Source of the DNA: Helicostylum pulchrum
Taxonomy: Eukaryota; Mucoromycota; Mucoromycetes; Mucorales; Mucoraceae
Assembly: GCA_025677825.1 (NCBI GenBank)
Contig: JAIXMO010000045.1
Location: forward strand, 182,092 to 246,091
DNA: 64,000 nt
Reading direction: 5' to 3'
Positions 24,818 through 36,500 of the stretch are shown here, piece after piece; the first letter of the stretch is position 1; every line of letters begins with the position of its first letter. Made by a program: the position numbers and the translations under genes. Below the pieces are notes generated by a model, which was not told the origin of the DNA, did not search any database, and saw only the letters and a list, made by a program, of their open reading frames with translations.

Positions 24818-27800
24818 TTATTCTTCTGCGTTACGTTCAGGATCCGCTAAACGATGAACAGTGACAAATTTTCCAGGAGTCATACCACTTGAGTCTTAAA
24901 AAGAAATAGGTTAATAGGCTATTTTTGATAAATCAGTTATATTTTACCTTGAGGTGTAATTAAAATGTACTGTGAAGAGTTATCACTAGCTGCGTTCATC
25001 TATTTGGTTTCAAGTAGGACTTTAGAATATATTTATAAGTACAAAAAAATACAATAGATACTTACAATCATACTCATCGTCTGTCTACGATTTACTGCAT
25101 CCATAAATACATCAAACTCATCTAGGCTGTGCAAATAAAGTAAAAAAAAAAATTAGTAAAGCCCCACTTTGTAACCCATAACTCTCTTTCCCTCTCTTAC
25201 GTACCAAATAATAGGTGAAGATATACTTTGCCACAATGATAGTAATAAACTGATTTGGGAGAAAGATTTTTCACCACCAGATAAAGACCTTGAATCCTTT
25301 TGACGAGAACCTTTACTGTACTGATCACCAGTAGAAACTCTAATATCAAGCTTCTTTGTTTGATGGTTAAACTTAAGAGTACCTTCATCACCTCTTAAAT
25401 GAAGATAATAACTGAAATAAGCTTTGGCAGAAAGAGACATATAATCACGGAATTGTCCCCACTTGCGAATACGTTTCTCAAGTGTCTTTTTCAAGGAACG
25501 TGATAAAGTTTCCATTTCGTGAACAGTCTTTTTTGCTTCATTCCATTCGTTTAATATACCTATTGTCACCCCTTCCAACTCTTCAAGTGACATACCCATT
25601 TCATTTTCCTTATCTGTACCAAGCTTTTCTAAGCGTTTAATCTCCTTTTCAATTTGATGAGGGGTTCGCTCCGTATCAACGCGGTCAGGGTAATCCTCTG
25701 CAGCTTGCTGTATCCATTGTTGAACCAAGTTGTTTGCTTCTGCCAAGTGTGTCTTTCTACTTTCATATCTTGCCTTTAATGTTTGTTTCTCTGAATTCAA
25801 GGTATCCAATGTTTCATTTAGTTTCTTTTTGATCTCATGAAGTTTGCCTACGCGAACACGGTATTCATCTAATGCTTCATCTCTGCCTAATTCCTTTTGA
25901 CTGATGATTTTAAGTTTCTTGATTATCTCCTTCGCTTCTTCAAGTATTTGAATACGTTGACTGTTAATACTTGTAAATTGTTGGACGTAGTTTTTAATCT
26001 TTTCTACGCAGGATTTAATATCTTCTTCAAAGATGGTTAAATCAACTGGATCATCTTCTTTCAGTGCATCTTCCTTTCCTTCAATATATCTTTCAATGTT
26101 TTTAATTTCCTTTTCGGCGTTGTTTTCATTGCTTCGACATGCTCTTTGGCGTTTTTCAAGTTCGGCGATGGTTTCTGTGATTTCTTTAGCGACTATACCG
26201 AGATCTCGAAGAGCCTTTTCAAAATCGTGTATATTATCTTTGATTTGTCTGATCTTTCCTTCTACATCGGTTTGGAATCGAGGAGGACCACGGTACGCAT
26301 CTAAAGATTCAGTATTCATACCAGTTCTACTACCAACTTTATGTCCGCCACTAGTAAAGCACAAGTGAATGTTCCTTGGTTGCGTCAACATGACTTCATC
26401 AGCTCTGGCACGATCTTCCATCAACAATGTCTTTTCAATCTTGCTTGAAATGATCAATTGACGTTTGACAAATTCATCTTCAAATCGTAAAGCACGAAGA
26501 ATAGTCAAATACTTTTCATCGGGTTCACCAGCAGAATAATCAAACATATCGCGTTCAGCTACAATAATAGGAGTGCTACCCATGTTGTGACGACTCAAGA
26601 TACTAAACAATAAATGTTTATCTTCAAAGCATTCAACGACAAAGGCATTTAATGTCTTTTTAAAGAACATTTCAAGTGTATCGGCATACTGAGGCTTTAA
26701 TAAAGTGAGAGTAGCACCTAAAGGACCAACTGGTTTTCTTGTCTTCCATCGGCTCTCACGATTAATATGGTCCAATACCTGAGGCATGTTTCTTCCATAG
26801 GCCCGCATACGATCACCACGTTGTGCTTCCAGATTAGACACCAAATTGATGAGTTCTTCCTTCTTGTTTCTAATTTCATTTAATTCCCTCACGATACGTT
26901 GACGTTTTTCCTTTGTTTGAGAGATTTCTTTACCAATTTCATCATGATCAATACGAAACTGTTTTGCCTTCTTAATTCTTTCTTCCATTTTGGCTTGAGC
27001 CTTTTCGATTTGCTCTACGATTTCATCGCGTTTTACTTTGGTGGTGGCCTCTAATTTATCAGTTTCGGCCTTCAAGTTTCGTTCATGACTTTCTTTCGTT
27101 ACCTTTGTATTTTTAATCAGGTTATTGATTTCGGTAAGTTCAACCTTAAAGTCCCTTAATTGAATATCTAAAGTCACTTTCTTTTGAGTAAGAGCGGCTT
27201 TTTCTTCAGCGTCAGGGTCGGGTGTGTTTTTATGAATATCCCATTCGTTATTGACAGCTTCAATGTTTCTGACAACTTGATCAATCTTTTCTTTTTGTTG
27301 GTCGTACAACTCCTTCATTTCTTCCAGTTTGTTTTCGGCGGTAGCTACATCGTACTTGAACTTTTCAGCTTCTTTTTCCTTTGAAATGATTTGTGACCAG
27401 ACCAACTCGTTGCTCAGTTCATCAATCTTTTGTGAGATGTCTCGTACTTCTTCGGCTTCTTCGTACCTACGTTGAGCCTCACCGGCTTTTTCTTCCAAGA
27501 TGGGTAAACCTTCCTTTTTTCTTTGAAGTGTGATATGAGCAGTATCAAGACTCTCGCGGACGTTTTCAAAATCAGTACGAAGTTGAGTTAATTGAGTACC
27601 GTGCATAAACAATTTGTATTTGTCTTCAGATGTACTATCACTAAGAAACTTTCGGGCCATGTCTTGGGTTAACATGGTCAAAGGGTTGTTGACCAAGATA
27701 CCAAAGTGATCCAAGACGGCTACCAAGTCTTCTTTTTTGTTAGAGACGATTCGGTTGGATGCGTTTTTAAGTTTGTATGGCGATGGGCCTTCTTTGTTTA

Positions 27801-28546
27801 ATCTACGTTCGACAATTATGATACCTGGGTATAAATCAGGTCGGTAGGCGTTGGATCCACTGTTGGTAAGGTGAATGGTGATATTTGAAGCACTAGGTAG
27901 ATTTAACATGTAAGATAAACGTATATAAAGTGATATATGTATATAACGTGATATATGTATATATAAAGTGATATATGTATATTTACTTTGTTCCTTCTTT
28001 GATAAAAGTTCCCAAGTTTCTACCACGATTGGTTGAACTGGCATTAGCACCAAGAGCAAGTGTAATGGCTGTTAAAATGGCACTTTTTCCACTACCATTA
28101 TGACCAATTACAAAATTAATTTTTGGGCCTAAATCGACTTTCAAGTATTTATGACACATGAAATTAACTACTTCAACTCTAGCAATGGTACCGGATTCAT
28201 TGAACGACTTGAGAAAAAAAAATATACTTTTTTGTTAAAATAAAGATAAAGCTTTTTTTATTTTTTATTTTATTTTTTTGACTTACCATGTTTTCGAAAT
28301 CAACATTGGCAGTTAAATCCTCAGCTTCTTCATTGTCGCCCTCTTCTTCTTCTTCTTCTTCTTCAGACTGTTCTTGTTCCGATTCAGATTCATTTCTTAT
28401 TTTTCTTGTTTTTTTAGGTCCTTCTTCTTCCTGTATTCATAAAGTTAAGTTTCTACTTTTTTTTTTTAATAAGAAAATCTTTTTTGTACCTCAAATTCAT
28501 GACTATCACGAATACTATTTGTTCTTTTTAATGAAGCAGAAGGCAT
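24818..28546 (-). CDS. SMC6: SMC6, structural maintenance of chromosomes protein 6
   Basis: ATPase subunit of the nuclear Smc5/6 complex (DNA repair, replication and recombination). Seven exons: 28546-28490, 28430-28287, 28207-27987, 27892-25205, 25126-25066, 24999-24948, 24894-24818, giving 1,099 residues, close to the usual family length. After an acidic N-terminal stretch come VVNFMCHKYLKVDLGPKIN and Walker A GHNGSGKSA at about 100-108. NFMCHK is typical of SMC6 rather than SMC5. Long coiled coils flank a hinge region (around GPLGATLTLLKPQYADTLEM and later segments). The C-terminal lobe has the ABC signature SLSGGEKSF and Walker B IICLDEFDVFMD, the latter rebuilt by splicing, then a D-loop/H-loop region ending YILITPQ. 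The intron at 27,893-27,986 is nearly all tandem TA-rich repeat. Confidence 0.95.
27921..27982. repeat. Tandem repeat filling an SMC6 intron
   Basis: About three units of a roughly 20-22 nt sequence of the type 'aaagtgatatatgtatat' lie within the 94-nt intron between SMC6 exons 3 and 4. Confidence 0.85.
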
Positions 28547-29688
28547 ATTTTCTTTTTATTGAAAAAAAGGGAAGAAAGAAAAAGAGTCAAAAAAAAAGGG
28601 CGTTTTTCAAGTTGCGATGAAAAAAATATCTCCCCCAATTTGACAGTTTTGTATCTTGTTGATGGTACACACGCACAGGAAAAAAAAAGTGTGATGTATT
28701 TTTATTTTATGCGTCCAACTTGGTCTCGCTTGTACGAATCAAGTTGGAGCAACAAAGTATCTACTATTAACAAATACTAGTATAATACGACATAATGAGT
28801 AAATATGTTACACGAGTAAGCTTTATTCTATCAATTATTATATCTTTTTTTTTTTTTTGTGAGTCTTTTTCTTTTTTATTTCCTTACTAACTTAGACGGG
28901 CCCTCCTTCTTAGATAAATTGGTATCTGTAAGGATACTAGTAATTCAGCTATTACCACTAGCACTAGTGAAAATCGTGCTACTGCTAAGTCAGTTAACAC
29001 TGGTATACTAAAGACATGGTATTAAAGAGCATCACTACTTAAAATTTGAGGAACACTTTGAGAAGTTACTTTCTAGAAAGATCTCATTATTGGATCAAGG
29101 ATTACAATTTTTATCTGCGATAATATTGTAATTAGCCAACGGATTAAAGTATACTTGATATGGAATCATCAATTCATGCTAGTATATACTCACGTAATGA
29201 TATGATTAAAGATATTAACAAGTGGTTAAATAAATATCTATTATATTGCTTATAAATCTTGGTGAGCAACGTGGGTTTACTAAGCTAGTCATATCTACAA
29301 GTAAAATAGATCAAGCTGTAAAATACCATTATAATACGAATAGTAGTACTTGGTCATTATCAATCAATCCTTCAATACAACTGCACTAACAGTCGTTTTA
29401 CTCTAATTCTATTTATGAAACAATAAGCCATTTGTTGTCTTGCTATAAGGTCAGACTTTCAAAAGATCTATTATTCTAAAAAAAATTTAGTGAGACACCG
29501 TTTTGAAAAAAGACGGACAAGGTATTTTATGTTTAAGTAGTATTATTTTTTATTTTATAAGAAACAAAAAAAAGTGGGTTTTTTCTTTTGTGTGTAGTTG
29601 TATAAAAGAGAACTATAAAGAGAAAGACTTTGAGGGGAGGTACGGAGTACAGTAGTAAGGTGGGAATAATAGTGAGTTTTTAAAAAAA
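28547..29688. other. Intergenic region between SMC6 and the GPI-protein gene
   Basis: No gene recognised. The first 250 bases form the SMC6 promoter side. Near 28,728-28,760 a block ('ccaacttgattcg' on the minus strand) recurs inverted near 34,748-34,780. The stretch 28,890-29,470 looks like decayed unique sequence, with no open frame of note. Confidence 0.5.
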
Positions 29689-30401
29689 TTAAAAGAATTG
29701 AGAAGCAATAGCGACGACGACACCAGCAGCAATAACAGATTGACCAGCGGTTTGCTTGATACCCGCTGAAGTGCTGGAGGCATTAGCGTTATGGGCAGAT
29801 GTACCAGAGCTAGGAGCGCTAGCAGCGGGAGTAGAACCACCAGCGGGAGAAGCAGGAGCAGCAGCAGCAGCGTTACCACTAGGGGGACTGGCGGGAGAAG
29901 CGGGAGAAGCAGCAGGTACAGCGTTAGGTGTAGCATCAGCGCCAGTACCAGCAGGGTTACCGCCAGTACCGCCTTCAATTGTGAAAGGACCAGCAAATGC
30001 AAGATCGGGAGAAGTTCCGAGTTCAAAAGCATCTAAGAATAATGATGTAAGTATTTTATGCCCGTATGAAAATCCCACATTTTAAAAATAAATAAAAAAA
30101 AAAGCTTACAGTCATCGGCATTATCGATTTCTACGGGAATCTTCCAAACGTACTTTCCACCAGCAGTCTCTACATTGGTAGCAATGACACGAAGAGGCTG
30201 AAGAGCGTTAGATTTACCTTTTGCCAATACGATTTGAGAAATGGTAGGTACGCTAGGGTTCACCCAAGCGATAATGACTTCAGAACCAGCCTTTAAACGA
30301 GTATTGGCTAATGGTGCGGTGATAGATATAATTGGGTCTGCGGAAACGAGAGATGCGAGGAAAGCAGCAGAAACAAAAAGAATAGTACCAGTGAATTTCA
30401 T
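29689..30401 (-). CDS. GPI-anchored Ser/Ala/Pro-rich wall protein, Kre9/Knh1-type N-domain
   Basis: Probable cell-surface protein. Two exons, 30401-30110 and 30032-29689, give 211 residues. A signal peptide (about 1-21, core TILFVSAAFLASLVSA) precedes a domain of about 95 residues beginning DPIISITAPLANTRLKAGSE with VIIAWVNPS, and ending YAFELGTSPDLAFAGPFTI after splicing. This fits the fungal Kre9/Knh1 or 'Ser-Thr-rich GPI-anchored membrane' domain. About 80 residues of Ala/Ser/Pro/Gly-rich linker follow. The C-terminus is a short hydrophobic tail (SVIAAGVVVAIASQFF) after a small-residue stretch, as in a GPI-attachment signal. The GCA/GCT-rich linker gives long open frames on the other strand that are shadows. 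Confidence 0.82.
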
Positions 30402-32859
30402 TTTAAATGTAAATATAGTGTGATAAAACTAAAAGAGGATGATTATTGTTTTACTTTTTTGATTTAAATAATAAAAAGAAAAAAAGAAAAAGATTAAATC
30501 AAACTTGTATATATACCTTTTTTTCTTTGGCCCTTATTTTTTTTTTTTTTTAAGGAGAATACAAACAGGCGAAACTTAAGGGGTTGTAAACTATTGGTGA
30601 TAAAAAAGGGTTACAGAAGGAGAGAGAGAGAGAGATAGTATTACAAGCTTAAACAAAATAGAATATTAGGGGTCTCTCTTTAGACTAAACTATACATATA
30701 GAAACGTCGTAAACATTATTCTAGTCCTCCTTGGAATCATTATTATTTGTAATTCTGGTCCACCCCCTTTTTTATTATATATGATTTGTATCACAGCACA
30801 AAAAAAAGCACTGATTACAATGGTGATGTTAATATACAATTGATTTATATATATATGATAAACTCCTGATACACGCGCCCTCATATCTGTATACACTATT
30901 TATTTATTTTCTCTCCTCTTCTCTTATACTCCTCTTTACAAAAAAAAAAGCACACTTTTTGTTATAAGCTCCCTAAGGTATAATAAATATGTAAGAATAA
31001 AAAAAAAATATATGTATACTTTTTTTTTTGTTTGCTTTGAGTTACACGTAAAAGAAAAGAAAATGCTTTAAAATGATGTAATTGACATTTTAACAATAGA
31101 AAATAATAATCGCGTAATAATACAGAAACTGTTATTATTTTATATAATAAGAAGATTGAATATAAAACTGATCAAGGAGTAAAATCATTAACATTTTCAA
31201 TTATATAAATTATATTATATTTTTTTATTTTTGCTGTCATATATCAAGTCTCTTTTGATCTTTTCTTGACTGCATAGTAGATCTTTTTCTTTTTGTTTTT
31301 TTTTTTTGCATTCCTTGGTATAACATTTTATCAATCCCTTTATTTTTTCCATTAATAACTACTTTATACAAAAAATTATTCTATCAAAATTTCATAATTC
31401 CAGAATAAAAAAGAAACCCTCATTGTAAACAAAACTAGTCTAAATTACAGATTGAAATTTATTTATTTTGTTCAGTGCTTAAATAGAGTGAGAAGAGGGA
31501 CAATGCTATATATACTTTGTCACGCTGTTGTCGCCACTCCCCATTTAACTTTATAGTATAAATAAATGTGCTACATAAAAAAAAAATACGAAGAGCTTGT
31601 TTTTTTTTAAGCAGGAGCTCTTTTTTTTAGAGAGAAAGAGAGAGGGGTCAGAACTTTCCAACAAGATAATTCTTCTCCTTCCAATTTCCCTCTTTTTTTT
31701 TCGCTTTTTTTTTTCCACTGAGATCAAGTACGTTTATATAATCTGTAGGAGAAGAATATTTATATAAATAGTGTTGTCTTGCATCTCCCTTCTTTTTCTA
31801 TTATAGTTACTGAGTTATCATTTTACAGCAACATAAGTGTCAAAAAAAAAAAAAAGCTACTTTACTCCTTTTTTTTAAAAAAAAATAAAATAGTAAAGTT
31901 TTATCTCGGTAACTACACCAAAAAAAAAAAAAAAAAACTTGGTCAAGTACCACCTTTTTTTTTAAAACAAAAAAATACACGTGTAGTTGTGAACTCAATC
32001 ATATATAAAAAAGTGGCCAACCTTAATACGTTTGTTTTTTCTTTTTTTTTACGCTACCCAAATATTTATCAAAACAAAACGTTCATCTTTTTCTAATTCT
32101 TTTTTTAAAAAAAAAGTGATAAAGTAGCATGGTACATGAAGACTAAACCTCATTTTATAAAAAGTACTGAAACAAACAAATAAAAAGCGCAACCACGAGG
32201 ATTCTGAAAAAGTTGGATATTTCAAGAGTTAACACTTTTCTGGCTAAATTAACCCTCTTAACTTTTTCTCTTTTTATCTATAAAAAAGTGATTAAATCGT
32301 TAGATATTTTGTTCTGTACGAATCTATTTGACTTTTTTTGTTTTGTTTCTGTAGGCTTTGTCTATATATACATTTTTATTCAAAGGAGTAAAAATATTAA
32401 ATTTTAACGTTAAAAGCTGTATAGTGCTCAAAAAAAATATTGAATTCTGTAAAAAAAAAAAAAAAGAGTATTCCAAATATAAGAAAATATACCGAGCCCC
32501 CCCCCCCCCCCTCCTTCATGTCGAATTGGCTCGCATACGCGCAGTTTTTCTAAGCTTTCGATTCACTCGCTAATAAAAACATTTTGTCTGCTCATTGTTG
32601 CACAAAGTTTAAAAAAGCTTCCATTGCTAAATACTCACCACTTTATTGACTGTTAAAATTAGCTGTACTTACGTAAAAATGATCAAATAGATCATGACGC
32701 CCTATTTCATCATAAATCCTTGTTTCAAAATAAATAAATCACATTTTCTTCCTTTTATCATTTCTTGTTTATGTATACCAGTAAGTCTTTATTTAATAAT
32801 ATGTCTAAAGAGCTTCAATATATCTTACATTCCTCATTAGTATTCTGTTTTTTTTAGCG

Positions 32860-34040
32860 TTTTTGATGTCCTTACAAACCGATACGGTTCAAAGCAACTG
32901 TCTTGCATAAGAGCACTCACTACGAGACGTTCAAATGGGGTCCACTGGAATGGAATAAAGCTATCAAGAAACGCGAAAAAAAGAAACACGTCACACTTTC
33001 TTTTCTGGGCGTGTAAATAGAGCGCGTATCAAGAAGACGCCATTGAATGAAATAACGAGTTCTGACACAGTCAATAATGATCAAGTAAGTGATCCCTATT
33101 CTATTATGCCCCTAGTTCTTATTCTTTTCTTTCTTTCTTTTTTATAAGAAAACAAGCGTGGCCTTAACCGAAGGTCAAAAGAGGTATACTTTAACCCCTG
33201 ACAACAAATCTGACGCCCTACACCGTCCAAAATAAGAAAATGTCATTTAGAATCCTTGAACGGTATGGTACACTTTGGAACTTCCTTCACGGCTTATGAT
33301 TCTATCCCTACTAATCTTTTTAAACTATACCAGCAGGAATAAACAGAAAATAGATCCCTTAGAAATAATGGATTACTTGATTAAGTGGTTCAGCTTCTAA
33401 ATGACAACGACGTATCATTTATTAAGAAAGTTTGGAATACAGAACCCGAAGGCTTAAAAGACAAAGGAGCTTGTTTCTTGGAAATAATTAGACATACCAC
33501 AACAGTGTTCCGTATTGTATTTAGAACAGCCTCATTACAAACAGGAAACCACGAACGAACGCCATTCGTGGAAAATATTGTAACTTCTCTACTTGCATTG
33601 TCTAAAGTTACAGGCTTTGCGAATTTTAAATGGTAAAACAAACAAGCAAAAAAGAAAACTGCTGCTAAAACAAATACTTTTTTGTTCTAGGTATGAGACT
33701 GAGTTTATGTCAAGCAAACAATTAAATTCAAGTGATAATAACTTCAAGCAGACCTCAAGCAAGTATATTGACGCATTTGGATTCTTGACGGCTTCAAACA
33801 ACACCGAGATCGTGGTCGTGAAGTCCTCGAGGTAATAAGTAATTAATAAAAACATGATATCTTTCTCAAGCTAGTATATCTCTTTATTTCTTAACTAGTG
33901 GGGTTCAAAAAGAACGAACTGTACATATCATAGAAGACACATTAAAATTACTTGAGTGTGGTATTATGTCTCTTAAAAAGGAAGACTCAATACTTGGGTC
34001 TTCAGGTCTGGCTTCATCAGTAGTCGCGTTTTGACTACGG
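32860..34040 (+). pseudogene. Relic of a dispersed hypothetical-protein family
   Basis: The best preserved part is an 83-residue block at 33,385-33,636 (NDNDVSFIKKVWNTEPEG, ERTPFVENIVTSLLALSK). After a plausible intron it continues into YETEFMSSKQLNSSDN at about 33,691 and, after another, GVQKERTVHIIEDTLKLLE at about 33,900-33,960. Upstream pieces (about 32,960-33,300: SGRVNRARIKKTPLNEITSS) are interrupted by stops. The layout of an exon with an ERTxFVE motif, then WxE, then a 'DTLKLL' helix matches the broken copy at about 59,290-60,330 (EHTFWIEY, WCES). The two are therefore members of one family, which I believe is widespread in Mucorales. Function unknown. Confidence 0.5.
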
Positions 34041-34399
34041 TTTGTTGTAGTTTCAGTTTGGCAGGAATTTATTTGGCATGGCAATTTAAGCCAGAAAGTT
34101 GAAGTAAAATATAGTTAGCGAATAAAATCAAGGTCTGCAAAGATGTCTTGTCTTACATCAAGATCCTCCAAGATAAGTTCGATGTACCTCTTCAACATCC
34201 TTTGTGCTTCTTTAAATATAATCAAATTTGATTTCATTTTCTCCACAAGTTCAAGAAAAATATAGTCTGTGCAGTTTTGGTTATAAATTTTTAAAGCGCC
34301 CAATACGTTCCAATCTTTTGGTTTTGTTTGTGGAAAGTAATACATGATTGAAGAAAGAGACTGGAGGTTTTTTGTTTGTATTCCAAAAAAAAAAGGGGT

Positions 34400-34735
34400 G
34401 GGGGGAATTCTAGATGCACGGGCACTTTACACGGTCGGTTAAAAAGTGTTCCATAGAACTTTTCACTTACCTTTACGGACGACCATTACTCCAAGAAGAA
34501 CCATATCGGTTTGTACAAACAGAAAAGAGAAACATGAAAACAAAAACATAATAACAAAAACATAATAACAAAATAAATTAACAACTGAAGAAAAAGGAAA
34601 AAAACTTCTAATAAATATATATACGTGATATTAAAAAAAAGGATGATAAAATAGGTCTATCTACTCATTATGGCGTACTATTTTGCTTCATATACTCGTA
34701 TTTTTGCGTTTATTGATCATTTTATTATACATGAG
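34400..34735 (+). repeat. Dispersed repeat A, copy 2
   Basis: It starts with 'gaattctagatgcacgggca' and 'acacggtcggttaaaaagtg', followed by 'gaaccatatcggtttgtac' and 'ggcgtactattttgcttcat'. It shares the first blocks with copy 3 (53,905-54,190) and the later ones with copy 1 (11,380-11,655), which marks it as the most complete copy. Confidence 0.8.
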
Positions 34736-35582
34736 CGAATCCTGTTGTTCCAACTTGATTCACGCAAGATTCCTTTTTACGCAGATAAAACCAAGAAAAA
34801 GTAACACTTTTTTGGATTGACCGTGCATATAGAACCGTGTAATGTTTATTAATAAAATAAAGCATATAGCATAATTTGAAATAAAGCTTTAACCATGTAA
34901 TTTTTTGTACTTCATATTTATACAGTTAAAATATTCACAATGCCTATAAATTCTACTTTAAGAAGCAATAAAGCTTTGGCCTTCGAAGCTTAAGTTACAT
35001 ATATCCTTTGTTTTTTGCTAAAAGAGCTATGGACAGTTTTCTGTGGTTTCTGATTCACTCGCGCGTTGTCGCACAAAGCTCTGTACCATTTTTTTAAAGA
35101 AGCTAATAAAAAGGAAGCTATTCTTTAGTAAGTTTACACAAACTAGCCTTTCCTTTTTGTTCTTACCATTTTACTTCTTTCGCGCCCTCAAGAAGATAAA
35201 TTTGATTTTATAAGCTTGCCGAGATTATATATTTTCTCTTTCAAGTAAAATAGGGAAAGTCAAAACTTCAAAATGAAAAGTAATATTTTTTTAAAGCAGC
35301 TCCATCATTTATTATGTACGCCCGCTGAGAATTTATAGAACCCCGCCTTACAAAAAAAAAAAAAAAAGAGACTTTCCAGTGCTTCGTAAAAATGAAGATA
35401 AAACAAGTTTTTGTTAGGCTTAGGAGTAAAAAAAAATTCCTTTCTTACAAATGCGTTTCTTTTTTGTACCACCACATAGGACTTGTACCCGCCTTTTTTA
35501 ATTTAAAGAGAGCCCCCCATTCCTTTGAATTTTTTTTTCCTCTTTTTTTTATCCGTTTTTTTTATACATGTACACGAAAAGA

Positions 35583-36252
35583 ATGTCTTTTTTTAATAAG
35601 AACTCTAACGACTTTAAACTTCGTATATCGATTGAAGGAGCTCAAAATTTAGCAGTAGCGTAAGAATTAAATAATAGGCAAATACAAAATTTAAATCAGA
35701 ACTGATGAATTTTCGCCCCCACCCCCTTTATTTTATGTAGTGATGTAAATGGACTTTCTGATCCCTATGCTGTTTTACTTATCGAGTAAGTTTTTTTTTT
35801 TTTTTAAAAAAAAAAAAGAAGGGTTTATGCATATATTGTGTACTAAACAAACCTTTAGTAATAAAAAGTATGGTAAAACAGTAGTGAATAAAAAGACATT
35901 ACACCCAGTTTGGAACTTACACACCAATATTCCATTACACTTTGATAAACCTCACCACTTGATTGAGATTTTTGTATGGGATAAAGATAGATTAAGAGAC
36001 GCTAAATTCAAAGATATTATTAAAGTAAATAAGGAAGCGATCGGTGATGATTTTTTGGGTAAGATCTCAATTCCTGTAGGACAATTATTTGATTTAGTCA
36101 ATCCTTCAGGGAAAGCCCTGGAATATGATTCACCTCAAAATGAAGATGTTATCATCACTTTAGAAAAGAGAAATCATCAAGATAATGTCTCTGGTGAACT
36201 TCTTTTAAGATTTGGAATTATTAAAGGTCCTGATAGTGAAAATAGAGAGTAA
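35583..36252 (+). CDS. Small single C2-domain protein
   Basis: Probably binds membrane phospholipid, perhaps with Ca2+. Exons are 35583-35659, 35741-35785 and 35859 onward. The sequence reads MSFFNKNSNDFKLRIS, then DVNGLSDPYAVLLID, a textbook C2 loop-1 motif restored by splicing, then KKTLHPVWNLH and a loop-3-like VWDKDRLRDAKFKD. I end the model at the first in-frame stop (36,250-36,252), about 173 residues. That stop overlaps a perfect GTAAGT donor, and downstream sequence (36,298-36,357: TDQVPYVSVAKFWEDYINQ then stop) looks like the true C-terminus. Joining them at the visible acceptor (36,287-36,288) leaves the frame off by one base, so the 3' end is uncertain. The domain resembles the C2 of phosphatidylserine-decarboxylase-2-type proteins, but no catalytic domain follows. 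Confidence 0.75.
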
Positions 36253-36500
36253 GTTTTTTATTTCATTGTAGTTGACTATTTTTTTTAGAAAAAGTAAACT
36301 GATCAAGTTCCTTATGTTAGTGTTGCTAAATTCTGGGAAGACTATATCAACCAATAAGCCACCCTTCTTTTTATATTATTTTGCAATACCTTCCTAATTT
36401 ATCGAACAAAAGACATGTACTATCATTCTTTATATATAAAAAAAGCTTCATTTTTTTAAACCTTTTTTCTTTTTATAATTACTTTAATCATTCGAAAAAA

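Larger units (their letters stand above)
30402..35582. other. 5.2 kb gene-poor region
   Basis: Apart from the relic gene at about 32,860-34,040 and dispersed repeat A copy 2 (34,400-34,735) it has no convincing gene. It is rich in poly-T and poly-A runs, TnAn junctions (31,868; 31,955; 32,100), TA-rich stretches and a run of C near 32,494. A 76-residue minus-strand open frame at 34,115-34,345 sits directly downstream of the relic gene and may be unrelated debris. Confidence 0.6.

Noticed and set aside
29756..30085. Plus-strand Ala/Gly-rich open frames
   Set aside because: Shadow of the Ala/Ser/Pro linker of the GPI-anchored protein on the minus strand.
31779..32573. Lys/Phe-rich open frames
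   Set aside because: They are built from TnAn homopolymer junctions and A-runs, with no protein-like composition.
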